Shown piece after piece: positions 44,885 to 55,985 of a stretch of 64,000 nt of DNA. Within the stretch, counting starts at the first letter, position 1, and each line of letters begins with the position of its first letter. Source of the DNA: Zygaena filipendulae (lineage: Eukaryota > Arthropoda > Insecta > Lepidoptera > Zygaenidae); contig CAJRBF020000011.1 of assembly GCA_907165275.2 (NCBI GenBank), positions 62,001 through 126,000 of the forward strand, given 5' to 3'. Under the pieces are notes generated by a model. It searched no databases and was not told the DNA's origin. It saw only the letters and a list, made by a program, of their open reading frames with translations. The translations under genes were made by a program, and so were the position numbers.

Positions 44885-46113
44885 GTGTCGCAACAAAAGG
44901 GCAACGTGTATCCCTTAGAAATCAGAAACCTGATAGCAGAAAAACGAAAACTTAGAAAACAATGGCAAATAACGAGGTGTCCACTCTATAAAAAAATGCT
45001 AAATAACCTCACAAAGCAATTAAAGAGAAAAATTAGTAATTTTCACAATGATTCGATGACTACTCATCTTAGTCAATTAACAAATGACCGCTCAACAGAC
45101 TACTCACTGTGGAAAGTCACAAAAAATTTAAAAAGGCCTATTACCCAAGTCTCTCCTATTAAATTAGAAAACGGCCGTTGGGCAGTAAGTAACGCTCAAA
45201 AAGCTGCAAAATTTGCTGAACATCTTGAGAAGATTTTCCAACCACATGAAAACAATGAGCTTGGAATAATGCTAGATGAACCTTTATTACAAGACGAACT
45301 AGAAATAAAACTCACGACGCCAAAAGAAGTCTCCAGAGAAATAAATCGCTTAAAACAAAAGAAATCTCCAGGTTACGATCTCATCACAGGTGAAGTCCTT
45401 CGTAACCTGCCTCGTAAAGCAATAGTAAAACTCACAACACTTATCAATGCTTCATTTAGACTAAAATATGTTCCAGGCATTTGGAAATTCGCCGAAGTCA
45501 TTATGATTCCTAAACCAGGAAAACTAGCACATGAGGTGACATCATACAGACCGATATCCCTCTTACCAGTAATAAGTAAACTATTCGAAAAACTTCTTAT
45601 AAAAAGGATAAGACCTGTTGTAGACGATAGAAATTTAATCCCTGATTACCAACTCGGCTTCAGAGAAAAGCATTCTACTATAGAACAAGTGCATAGATTA
45701 ACTAATATTATTGAAAAATCTTTAGAAGAGAAAAAAGTCTGTTCCACGGTTTTTTTAGATGTCGCTCAAGCATTTGATAAAGTGTGGCATGATGGACTGA
45801 TTTACAAACTAAAGAAAATGCTTCGAAAACAATTTACAGATATTCTACAATCGTACTTATCTGATAGAATGTTTCGTATTAGACAAGAAGACTCATATTC
45901 AGAAATCAAGCAAATACAAGCTGGAGTACCACAAACATCGACCACACAGCCCATAGACGCCTAATAACAGGCGAATGGCTCCTGTCAACACATCTGACTT
46001 ATAGTTCCGATATAAATGTCCGCGCGGAAATACTCAATCAGTGTCGACCACTACTGTGACCTGTCAACACGATCGGAGTGCATAAAGGAAGTGCTAAAAA
46101 AAAAAAACTCAAA

Positions 46114-46193
46114 ATGCCTCAGTGTAGCATTAAATGGTGCGGTAAAAAAAGCAACATATCTAATATGGAGAAAGATGGGATAACATTTCACTT
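46114..46193 (+). pseudogene. THAP-domain first exon of a P-like transposase
   Basis: ATG opens MPQCSIKWCGKKSNISNMEK, then DGITFH-L. The C-x4-C pair (residues 4 and 9) and the ITFH block, which in THAP proteins continues into xFP, are the N-terminal half of a C2CH THAP zinc finger. The open frame stops at TAA 46195-46197, but a strong donor CTT|GTAAGTA lies at 46193/46194, just where the domain should continue, so the stop would lie in the intron. The other THAP half, the RNase H-like catalytic domain and all later exons are absent from the 614-bp element. The domain match is from recalled family pattern; the coding start and donor are seen. Confidence 0.75.
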
Positions 46194-46367
46194 GTAAGTA
46201 ACTATTATCTTTATTTGTTTATGAGAAACAAGGAAATCAACAAATTTTTTCGCAAGTACGGAGTTCACGGTTCACTGGTCGTGGTTTTAAAACAAAGTAC
46301 TCAAACTATCGTGCCGTCTCATTCTTTCCCGTTGCGTAAATTAATCTATTTCTTTCCAACGTTTCGT

Positions 46368-46452
46368 GGCGCGTGTAACTAGCGCGTGTGGCCTTGAATT
46401 AGCCAATCACGGCGTGTAACTAGCGCGTGTGGCCTTGAATTAACCAATCACG
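46368..46452 (+). repeat. 40-bp direct repeat in the P-like element
   Basis: gtgtaactagcgcgtgtggc followed by cttgaatta(g/a)ccaatcacggc occurs twice in tandem. Subterminal repeats of this kind can be transposase-binding sites, but that is only a possibility here. Confidence 0.7.
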
Positions 46453-47249
46453 GCGTTGCAACCCCGCTTCATCTTACCTCAGCTAGTTGCCAGAATGCAT
46501 TCAATACGCAAAATCAAACATTAGGCGTCTATGGGCTGTGTGGTCGATGACCACAAAGAAGTGTCTTAGGGCCGGTCCTTTACCTATTATACACATGTGA
46601 TATTCCAATTCCAGAAAATATTACCATTGCAACCTTTGCGGATGACACAGCTATCATGGCTACAGGGGTCACTCACGAAGAAGCAGTGGAAAAGGTACAA
46701 TCTGCTGTTAACGTTATCTACAACTGGACCGCGAAATGGCGCATAAAACTAAATGAGTCGAAGTCAACTCACATAGATTTTACTAATAAAAAAACCTTAT
46801 ATCACCCGGTGCACATACGTGACAATGTGATACCGTATGAAAATACAGCCAAATATTTGGGCATGACACTTGACACCAAGCTCCGCTGGAGAGCTCACGT
46901 CAAAAAGAAACGCGATGAACTGGAACTTCGCTACAGGAAGATGCATTGGCTGCTCGGGAGACACTCGGCGTTATCAGTGCACAATAAACTACTGCTGTAC
47001 AAACAAGTCCTAAGACCGATATGGACTTACGGTATTCAGCTGTGGGGCTGTACCAAACAGAGCAACGTGCAAATGATACAACGTTTTCAGAACAAAGTAC
47101 TCAGAGGTGTTGTAAACGCGCCTTGGTACATAAGAAACGAAGACCTCCATCGGGACCTCGGAGTGGAATCTGTTAACGATACCATCAAAAAATATGCCGA
47201 AGCTCACCAACACAGACTTCGTCACCATGTGAATGTCGAGGCCATCTAG

Positions 47250-47547
47250 CTCCTTGACAACACAAATATAAAACGAAGACTAAAAAGGACCAAACCTTTT
47301 GAGTTAGTGTAGTGTATAGTGATAGTGTATTTAGTGCTGTGAGTACTGTATCCAAAGAACACAAGAACAAAGTGTCTTCCCCTTAATAGAGACAATAAGA
47401 AAAGTGTTATTGGACACATTCTTAGTATAGTCTTGTTTAGAAGTTTAGGTCAAATTTAAAATACTTATTAGTCATAACTAGATTGGCTAGATTGTATTAT
47501 AATGATTTACCTCCTTGGGTATATCATTCAAGAAAAAAAAAAAAAAA
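47250..47547 (+). other. LINE C-terminal remnant, 3' UTR and poly-A tail
   Basis: After the TAG the frame still reads LLDNTNIKRRLKRTKPFEL to a second stop near 47310, the expected end of ORF2. About 220 bp of 3' UTR follow, then a 15-base A-rich tail. Confidence 0.8.
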
Positions 47548-47960
47548 TTGGCGTTACAGAAAACACAAACATTCAATCTCGTATTCATCGGTAGCGTCAT
47601 TTATAACATCAATTTTTCAGTTAAAAACATGGGACAGAAAGTTCTAACTAACGTGAAACTACATACTTTTGTTTTATTTGCCGTTACAGAAAATACGAAC
47701 TTACGATCCTGTATTCATCGATGGCGTTATTTGTTACATTAGTTTTTAATTTAAAAAACATAGGACAGAAAATTTGGAAACTATTTTATTTGCCGTTACA
47801 GAAAATACGAACGTACGATCCCGTATTCATCGATAGCGTTATTTGTTACATTATAGTTTTTAAGTTAAAAACATGGGACAGAAAATTTTTATGTAACGTG
47901 AAACTACATATTTAGGTTTTATTTGCTGTTACAGAAAATATGAACGTTGCATCGCATTCA
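47548..47960 (+). repeat. 120-130-bp tandem repeat, right part
   Basis: Continues the array cut by the LINE. Units start 'ttggcgttacagaaaacac', 'cgttacagaaaatacgaact' (47682) and 'cgttacagaaaatacgaacg' (47795), and end 'ctgttacagaaaatatgaac' near 47943. Next to it lies 'gagcgcagcgaacggtcggt' (48010), also seen in variant form near 32150. Confidence 0.85.
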
Positions 47961-48039
47961 TCCTAAGAGTTATTCGTAGTGTATTATTGGGCTTTCTGCA
48001 ACCCAGAGTGAGCGCAGCGAACGGTCGGTAGCGAAGCGG

Positions 48040-48245
48040 ACGGAAGCTAACTGCCAGTGAAAGTCCCGTTAAAATCGGTCCAGCCGTTTCAGAGATTACC
48101 CGGAACAAACAGACAGACAGATAATTTTTTTTAAAATTGTTTTTTTGATGTAAGTACCGTTTATACTTTTGTAACAATTTAGTGAAAAGTTGTTAATTTG
48201 AAATTAAAAACAGGCCCTTCAATTTTATTTATATGTCTAGATGTA
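48040..48245 (-). repeat. Lep1-like 3'-type fragment
   Basis: Contains 'gccagtgaaagtcccgttaa', 'cggtccagccgtttcagaga' and 'acccggaacaaacagacaga', matching the distal part of the copies at 18360-18420 and 37795. Confidence 0.65.
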
Positions 48246-48814
48246 TGTATTGCCACACATTCATTAGAAATTCAGAGTAAATAAAAAAATAAATAAACTT
48301 GAACAATGAATTTGATGAAAAATTCCTACAAACCAGTGAACGGAGAGGATCAATCAGAATTTTATGGTGGCAGTTTATGCCCTGGTACATCAGACAGTTT
48401 TTAAGAGTATATTAAAATGTATATGGTTTTGTTTATTCGAGATGTAAATAAAACTATCTCCTCAATTAGGTATATTATATTTTTGAATAGGTATGATAAA
48501 AGTTATAAAATATGGGTTCCGGTCTATCTATATCTAGGTATATACTTATAATAAAACTGTAGAGGTCAATTCTGTACATTGAATATAATATATTCAAAAT
48601 TAATATTGGAGGATGAATGGTGATCGATACTGATGCCAAAAAAGCAATCAGTAAATTTTTTGTCTGTCTGTCTGTCTGTATGTGCACGCATGGGTCAAAT
48701 ACTAGTGAAGGGATTTTAAGCAAACTTGGTACGGTTGTAGTCCATACTCCTGGACAGGTTATAAGCTATATAATAATTATAATATCATTTATAATAATAA
48801 ATATATAACACTAA
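48246..48814. other. Unassigned AT-rich segment
   Basis: No recognisable gene. A (tctg)n microsatellite at 48660-48678 lies in a segment ending 'gtcaaatactagtgaaggg', typical of repeat ends. Confidence 0.4.
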
Positions 48815-49051
48815 CGGCCGCACTCAGAGTTGACTTTAATGATTACTTAGTTAAGTATAGATTTTTAAAACCAAACTGCCGCAATCAGAGACGTTCAGTA
48901 AATTAATGTTAATTGGCATTTAATGAGATGTAACTTTATTAGTTAAATGCCAATTAACATTAATTTATTAGACTTGTCTGAATGCGGCAGTTTCGTTTTA
49001 AAAATCAATACTTAACTAAGTAATCATTAAAGTCGACTCTGAGTGCGGCGG
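48815..49051. mobile_element. Harbinger-like MITE, 237 bp, copy 1
   Basis: Almost wholly palindromic: CGGCCGCACTCAGAGT at the left and ACTCTGAGTGCGGCGG at the right, with arms of about 110 bp. Flanked by TAA on both sides (48812-48814 and 49052-49054), the 3-bp TWA target of PIF/Harbinger elements. Same family and same length as 50850-51086. No coding. Confidence 0.82.
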
Positions 49052-49129
49052 TAAGACACATAGGAGCTTAGAGGTGACGATAAATTTGAAGCAAGTCGGA
49101 TGAAAATGCGCTTTCGAGCTCTTATCCTC

Positions 49130-49292
49130 GTATACGTTTACTCAATCACGCAAAAACGGCTGAACGGATTTGGATGAAATTTGACGTGCACGTTGTCAGG
49201 GGTACAGAGAAGCACATAGGGTACTTTTTATCCCGGGATTCATGCGGGAACTCCGAAATTATCACGGGTGAAACCCCGAGGCACAGCTAGTC
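49130..49292 (+). mobile_element. Lep1-like Helitron, 3' half
   Basis: Starts in 'tttactcaatcacgcaaaaa', passes 'cgggattcatgcgggaactc' and 'cacgggtgaaaccccgaggc', and ends cacagctag before t, the Helitron CTAG|T end. 5' end not clear. Confidence 0.7.
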
Positions 49293-49499
49293 ATCATCAA
49301 TAATATAATAATTAATGATCGTCAGCGTGGCCAAAATATGTCAAAAGGTTTTTAAGCTTTCGAGGCCGGCCATGTATTGGAGGTGGAAGAGATGAGGATG
49401 AGGAGGATGATCTAATGAAGAACATGAGGCTGTGAAAACTGGTAAAATTGTCGCACAAACTAAAATGTCCAATGTTTAAGATAAGAAAATAATCCTTAC

Positions 49500-49562
49500 T
49501 AATATTATAAATGCGAAAGTGAGTTTTTGTTTGTTTACTTGTTTGTTACGCTTTTACGCCTG
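49500..49562 (+). repeat. Lep1-like 5' end
   Basis: 'ccttactaatattataaatg' and 'cgaaagtgagtttttg', the standard start of this repeat family, leading straight into the foldback. Confidence 0.65.
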
Positions 49563-49735
49563 AACGGCACAACCGATCATCGTGAAATTTTGCATACAAG
49601 TGTTCAGGAGGTTTATTTACTACTAGCTTTTCGGAATTCCTGAACTCCGGACTGTCCGGAACTTCAAACAGCTAATGAAAAATAAACCCCCTGAAAACTT
49701 GTATGCAAAATTTCACGATGATCGGTTGTGCCGTT
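49563..49735. repeat. Foldback with 55-bp arms
   Basis: 49563-49617 (aacggcacaaccgatcatcg...) and 49681-49735 (...cgatgatcggttgtgccgtt) are inverted copies with about three mismatches around a 63-bp loop. It appears to be two head-to-head Lep1-like 5' segments. Confidence 0.82.
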
Positions 49736-49739
49736 TTAT

Positions 49740-50849
49740 TTTTTGTTATTTTTTGTCGATGTATTGATAGTTGATACATCCAGAAATACAACAATGAATT
49801 ATGATTAGCTAGAATAATAATTTTCACTAGTAAAATTAATCCTGTTTACTTGTCATAAATGTGAATGGCAACTATCAATAGATTCGGATTGGCGACGCCA
49901 GTTGGCAGCACCGTCGTTGTGCACGTTCCCTATAAGGCGAGCTTAACGTCGCCAATAATTATCTTCGGGTCAACCTTACAGTGTGTGGAGATACTGATAG
50001 AGAGCGCTTTATTAAACCAAAATTTCACAATGTTACAGACCAGTAATGCTAAAAGTTAGTATAAAATGTAAAAGAATTTTTTTTTTTGTTATCTGTTATT
50101 TTTTATTGCACTGTTTACGATTTGAAATCTATACTGGGGGCTTAGCAAAGTTGACAAACGTTGATCGTTAATAGAATAGAAAACTGCGAAACGTATCGCT
50201 AAGTCACGTTTCACGTCAAATGGTAGCAAAGTTTACAAGTTGAGTTCGTTCAAAACTATAGAATAGAACGTTGTCGATTAAAAAGTACGCATCGTAAAAT
50301 TTCATACAAAACGCTATCCAAGTTGCATTTTCGACAATCAATTGCGTATCGTAATCGAAGTTTTTGAACGCTTACTTAGAGAACTCCGAAACCCTGTAGA
50401 AGACGCTTTAGAAAATAGAAATTTTCTAAGACTGGGAAGTTAATATTGTGATTTTGCACATAATTTTCCGTATTTAACGGATAAAATACATATAATATAT
50501 TGTACTTTATTTACTTATTAACTAATAAAATTAAATAATTATTAACATTAAACATAACAAAACGATTTACTTAATTAATACCTACCTACCTACTCTGAAC
50601 TTTGATGACACCTAAGCTAAGATGTTGTGATTAACTCATAATGAAGAAGTGTGTGTGTGTGGAAGACTACTTTCTAGTTTTCAGTTAATTCATTAACATG
50701 TTGTATATTTAACTAAAATCACAAAACTTCTTTGTAAGCTTTGTTAACGTTTCTGACCCCAAAATAGGCAACTTGTTTTATGACATATGGAATACTAATT
50801 AGTGATTTTTCCCCCCATCTAGAGCGTTTGCGATTGTGTTAGAGAGTAA
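49740..50849. other. Unassigned AT-rich region
   Basis: About 1.1 kb without recognisable genes. 50080-50136 ('ttattttttattgcactgtt', 'acgatttgaaatctatactg') repeats 37014-37072. Confidence 0.4.
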
Positions 50850-51086
50850 CCGCCGCACTCAGAGTCGACTTTAATGATAACTTGGTTAAGTATAAATTTT
50901 TAAAACAAAACTGCCGCAATCAGACAAGTTTAATAAATTAATGTTAATTGGCATTTAACTAATTATGTTACATCTCATTAAATACCAATTAACATTAATT
51001 TACTGAACATCTCTGATTGCGGCAGTTTTGTTTTAAAAATCTATACTTAACTAAGTAATCATTAAAGTCGACTCTGAGTGCGACCG
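50850..51086. mobile_element. Harbinger-like MITE, 237 bp, copy 2
   Basis: CCGCCGCACTCAGAGTCGAC at the left, ACTCTGAGTGCGACCG at the right, arms of about 110 bp. Flanks are TAA (50847-50849) and TAT (51087-51089), so the duplication has one mismatch. Homologous to 48815-49051, with the centre inverted relative to it. Confidence 0.78.
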
Positions 51087-51089
51087 TAT

Positions 51090-53206
51090 TTATGATGAGC
51101 AAGGAATGTTATTGGTCAGAGTGAATTAGAACTTTGGTTGTATCTAACAACCTATTACTACTTTACTAGCGACGGTCTAACCTTGGCATTTTTAATGACG
51201 TAATTAGTTCCGCTCAAGCACTTCCTTTCGCTCTCGCTGGCTACCACTACAACTATGACATTTAGGGTTAGCGCAGATCAAGCGGAAAACACTGCTCGAG
51301 CACTTTTTTCATCGTCGTTGAATTGAGAATCGTATCGACTTGTATTTAGGTACAGAATTCGTCGCACATAAAGTATTAGTTTGCGCGAGGAGAAGCTTAA
51401 TGTTTGCGCTAGATTTTGTAATCAAAAGTAATGGAAATACGGTTCTTTGTCCAGTGACATCGAAAAGTGCTCTGCCTTATCTGCGCTGACCTTTAACTTC
51501 ATCCAGACACAGGACACTGGTGGTCTAAAAGTACATTTATTCACATTATTTGCTTGTTTTTCAAGCTTCCAGCTTCGTGATTAGGTACACTGCAACTATC
51601 ATGGACCCAGATTATCTAGCATCTGGACAGATAAAAATGCTATGAATTGATACATAAGTATCTCGAAAAATCGCAGTTGGTTTCCCAAAGTTTGTAGATA
51701 TGGGGTGACACGTTGATATTAGGGTTGTCACCCTTACTATATAGAAAAATAATATAGGTAGAACGAAAAATACTATATTTTTATCCCAAATTCAACTCTT
51801 GCGCTTTTTCATATTAATTGCGACTGGTCTGAAACGCACCCGCAGGCTGCAGCACAGCATTTCGTTTTGAAACTTCCCGGAGTTTAAGAACGAAACGCAT
51901 AGGTACGCAGCAACAAAATGTCAACTGTCAAACTATCAATAATTTGTAGACGAATGCTGTCCGACTCAGAAGAATAACTAAAGCATTCTTCTGAGTGTCC
52001 GATACATTATGATTAAAAATAAATATGTACAATTTTTTTCGCTGCATTCCCCAAAAGTGCTATATTTTTGCATCTTTTTTCGGAAATATATTTCCAAAAA
52101 AGGTGGCAACACTAGTTGATATATCTGTCCAATTTTATTTACTATCACACCTGTAGCTTTCTATTTCCTCTTTCTATCTATTGTTGCTTTATATTATGCT
52201 AGAAACGACAGCTGCACCACTCTGTACAGGTTTTATTTGCCATCTTATTCATACTACCTACTGAGTACTGACTTATCTTTTTGGTCCATCGTTAATTTTA
52301 ATAATATTTTATTTTAACACGTTGATATACAAAAACGTCCTCGAAAACGAAACCAAATATCTGTGAAGCATCAGCTGTAGTTCTTTTCGATATAATCGAA
52401 ACCGCTCTATGTCCGCGTAGATTTAAGTACGAATTTCTGTTTATTCAATAGATACCTATACTAGTCGAAATCCCACATCTTTGATATAAAGATCTATTTG
52501 GACATAAAATCCAAATTAACCCCCTGGATCCAAACAGGGGGTCCAAGTTAACAGAAACCATGACAGTGGTCACAGTAGCCTTAAAGAAGTGAAGTGGAAA
52601 TAGTAATTATATCGTCATGATCAGCGCCTTGAGGCGGTGCCGCCGGCTGCGCCTATCATGCGAAACCAATACCTACCTACCTAAAGCGGCTCCGTGACTT
52701 TGGATTTTGAGTGAACCACTTTGATTTTGGAAAAATTGATAAAAAGTTATGGGAACAAAAGTGAATAAGTGCTCTCTTATTGTTTCAAATTGTGTTGGGC
52801 CTTCAGTAGACAATAGAAGGAATGTTGAAGACTGTAGGTACCTATTTATAAAGTGATTATGGCTTAGTAAAGTTGGTACCTAAGAGAAGTGATTGATGTG
52901 TGCTCACATTACAATGTTCAGCGTAATGTTCTTCAATGTTCTTCACTATAATCCTAATGTAACTAGAAAAATAACAATAGGCTATATTATTATTGTTGTT
53001 GGAATGTTGATATCCAATAATTACACTCGAAAATATCATGGATACGCACAACATATCGAAAAAATAAATAGATTTGTTTAAAAAATAAAATAGTTTAAAC
53101 TGTTTAATTTTGACTATATCTGTCTCTTTCTAAAACTTTCTAAACGGCGCTACTAGCCATGTGACGTCACTGTACTACAGCGCTTTCCTTGTCTAACTTG
53201 AACTTT
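51090..53206. other. Unassigned region
   Basis: About 2.1 kb with no recognisable gene on either strand. A short palindrome around 52518-52550 (accccctggatcc / cagggggt) and AT-rich spacers are the only visible structure. This is the least repetitive part of the right half. Confidence 0.4.
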
Positions 53207-53410
53207 TAAGAGAATCACTCCGATCCGAGACGCGTCGCGAGTAGGTATTTGCAAAAAGTCTATCTGTTTCATGCCGCTCTGCTACCCCCTAGCGTCAACA
53301 ACACAAACACAACATGCGCAAATTCTCACGCACACTAGGAAAGCAGCAGCGGGGGACGCGGGGGTGTAGGGGGGACGCGGCACCGCGCCGGCCGGCCGCG
53401 ACTAAACTAA

Positions 53411-53585
53411 GGCCCGCCGCCCATTGTGACTTTTTGTCGCCGTGACTTTCTGTCACTTAGTCAAGTGCAATGAAAACTATACTGAGTGCGCTCATTATGG
53501 TGACGTGACAATACGGTGACCTCAGTACATTTTTCATAAGTGACAGAAAGTCACGTCGACAAAAAGTCACAATGGGCGGCGGGCC
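53411..53585. mobile_element. Harbinger-like MITE (175 bp) with empty-site control
   Basis: GGCCCGCCGCCCATTGTGAC at the left and GTCACAATGGGCGGCGGGCC at the right, with inverted repeats running about 45 bp with minor mismatch. Flanked by taa on each side (53408-53410 and 53586-53588). Copy 1 of the unit has the uninserted site aaactaagcg (39251-39260) with a single taa, which proves the insertion and its 3-bp duplication. No coding. Confidence 0.9.
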
Positions 53586-55826
53586 TAAGCGCGAGCCGCA
53601 AGGGCAGCAGTTACCTACCTACATAATATATTCGAATTATTTCGTAGCCTGATTGAGTAACAAACATCCAAATATCCAAACATCCAAACATCCACACTTT
53701 TACATTTATAATATTAGTGGAATGACCAGCATTTCTTTTTAATATCTCAAGTTGCAGATGGAATTTCGAAAAAATCAAACCATGAGTATCTAAGTTAAAC
53801 CCTTATCAATACAACAAAAAAAACCGCATTCATTTTGGTGCAGTAGTTTTTGCGTAGCACGAATACAAACATACAGACAGACAGACAGACAAAAATTCTA
53901 AAAACGATATTTTTGGCTTCTATATCACTCATAGAGTCACCTAAATTTATTTTATCTTATTTATCTCCCATGTACAGACATCGAACAGTTACAATTGTAT
54001 TATATGTATATATAGATGTTATATTCAACTAAAATTATTTTATACTTTTAAGAATGGAAGAGAAATATAGAAGAGGAAAAACTATTAGCTAAACTACGTT
54101 TATCCACAAAACGAAAAAGATGCAATTTACTTTGTAAATCAAAAACATAACCAATAGAACGGGAGCTCTTGATGCTAGATGGGGATTTACTCGAGCGTTG
54201 TTGAGATTTGGGACCCATTGGGTTTTGAAGATTGTAAATTCCTTGCTTTGTAAAAATTAATGAATACATAAATAAAAAAAATATGTTTTTTTTTTAGATT
54301 ACTTAAGTTGATAAATAAAATGCAGCGAAAATTGCATTAAAATCAATAATTTTTTTTTTTTAATAATAGGTACATTCAGAAAAAAATAAAGTAAAACAAC
54401 AAAAAAAAAGTAAAACAGTCACTAATATAAAAAACAAATTACGCGGTATTTAGATTCATAGTTCCATACAAATTTTCTAACAAAAAAACATCGTCTGACA
54501 TCAAAAATATAAAAACCTACCGATATAATCCATAACAACCCAAACGGTAGGCTTGGCACCAACTTGAACTGATCAGTGATCAGTGGGTCGGTTCAATACA
54601 TACTTTTATAGAAAAAAGTTTTACCTAACTACCTTTACCACTTATTTTTGGAAGTCGGTTAAAATTACATTAAAATGAAAGGTGTACTAGTTACTACCTA
54701 TAGCTTGATGTAATACTTGCCTGGAACTTATTTTAATATTCATTTTAACCGACTTCAAATAAGGAGGTTATCAATTTGACACGTTTAATGCCGTTTTATC
54801 CTGTGATGACGTCATGGCGATGGAAAGTAGTGTGAGGACGGTGCGAGAGTGTGATAGAGAAAAAGAGAAAGGGAAAGCAAGCCAGAGTGAGGAATACATG
54901 TTTCACTGCAGCATCTGCAGCTGCTCGTTCTAAACTTTATAGATGATTTTTGTTTCTTCGGCTCGTGGAAATCGGCAGATTATATTTTTCCCGCTATCCT
55001 TTAGTTATTTTACTTCCAAATGTAAAAAACATCAACCGCGTTCGAGAAAATCGAGATGACGGTTTTTTTTTTTTGCAAGTTTGTGATCCTTTTTAAACTC
55101 CCTTACGTCATGTTCAAATCGCCGATTATTCATATACACAGTTTTCAGAATGTAATTAACCTACTATGTCTTAATCTGATGCGCTCGAGTATTTCCGGCT
55201 ATCGTTTTTTTTATTATTCTGATCGGTTATTCTAGATGCGCCCCTCTGTGTAGAGGGCCTTTATTTGGTGGAGGTGCAAGATATGCCTCTTACGTTAATC
55301 TGACGCGCTTTAGTAAATCCATAAATTTCGTCTTGGACTCCCGTACTACAACGCAGTTAGCTAAAATCAACAGCTAAGTAGATACCTACAGGCAGGTGCA
55401 GAAAAAAATATAGGGTAGTAAGTACTTTTATCTCGGAATAACCGGGAGATCTCCGAAATTAACGTGGGTGAAACTGCAGGGAACAGCTAGTAATCAATAA
55501 AATTACCTATTCGTAGGCTTTTTTCATGATATTATTTGTGTAACCCTAATTAACCTTTCAATATCGATCGCTATATCGATATTCTCCACCCTAGGCTATA
55601 ATAACATCGATAACACCTCGACATCGACATTACTACCTACACTACACATTACACAATGCTCCTACCGGGCCCTGCCCCCCGACCCGTATCGTGCGATAGA
55701 GAGACTTGCAGGACCTAGAGGCGAGTGCCTACTTTTTCCTTCTGAAATATTGTTTCGGGCCAAACTGTTTCTACCCCCCTAAACCTTCACTAAATGAGAC
55801 AGTCATTCGATTCAGTACACCTTAAT

Positions 55827-55985
55827 CTAGGGCTGTACGTTTTTCTAATTTAGTAATTCGGTTTAGTTTAACTTTAATAAATTAAAAAGCTCGAGGAAGA
55901 TTTTTTGTAAAAAATATGGATATTGAGATGCTAATAACTTTTGTTATAAGCAATATTTCTTTAAAATCAAAACGTACAGCCCTAG
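55827..55985. mobile_element. Small MITE-like element, copy in the second 2.7-kb unit
   Basis: Same CTAGGGCTGTACGTTT / AAACGTACAGCCCTAG inverted ends as 41726-41875; slightly longer through small indels. Confidence 0.65.

Larger units (their letters stand above)
45936..46549 (+). mobile_element. P-element-like deletion derivative (614 bp)
   Basis: 30-bp perfect terminal inverted repeats, 45936-45965 (CATCGACCACACAGCCCATA...) and 46520-46549, flanked by an 8-bp duplication ACCACAAA (45928-45935 and 46550-46557). Removing it restores the LINE RT frame (AGVPQ to SVLGPVLY). P-superfamily elements have 8-bp duplications, about 31-bp inverted repeats starting CA, and a THAP-domain transposase, and a THAP-type start exon is present at 46114. 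hAT elements also make 8-bp duplications, but the THAP exon favours P. The rest of the transposase gene is missing. A 40-bp direct repeat lies at 46368-46450. Confidence 0.88.
43905..47249 (+). pseudogene. LINE ORF2: endonuclease-reverse transcriptase
   Basis: The start ATG (43905) overlaps the ORF1 stop as TAATG, the arrangement used for termination-reinitiation in some LINEs. Endonuclease: SLRIMAWNANGL, ISESHFT, a frameshift near 44140, then GDCNAKHTHWGS (near 44320) and SDHSPI (near 44539). The linker is split by a tail-repeat insertion (about 44775-44884). RT: KKSPGYDLITGEVL (45360), SYRPISLLPVISKLFEKLL (45547), VFLDVAQAFDKVWH (45750) and AGVPQ, where the P-like element is inserted. It resumes SVLGPVLYLLYTCDI, with active-site FADD at 46635-46646, then KYLGMTLD. 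A TAG at 47247 ends the frame shortly before the expected RRLKRTKPFEL end, which is visible out to about 47308. Jockey clade by motif pattern. Confidence 0.93.
42386..47547 (+). mobile_element. Jockey-type LINE, nearly full length, with two later insertions
   Basis: Flanked by an 8-bp duplication ttggcgtt (42378-42385 and 47548-47555) and ending in a poly-A tail (about 47533-47547), the marks of target-primed reverse transcription. Order: 5' UTR, ORF1 with three zinc knuckles, ORF2 with apurinic endonuclease and reverse transcriptase (FADD), 3' UTR. A tail-repeat fragment (about 44775-44884) and a P-like transposon (45936-46549) landed inside ORF2. Without them the element is about 4.4 kb, a normal full length. 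Both frames carry stops or shifts, so it is dead. Confidence 0.93.

Noticed and set aside
46114..46197. Complete 27-residue peptide gene
   Set aside because: The stop overlaps a strong splice donor and the sequence is half of a THAP finger, so it is better read as a first exon.
54048..54269. 73-codon Ser-rich minus-strand frame
   Set aside because: The same region in copy 1 of the unit (39950-40170) does not keep this frame.
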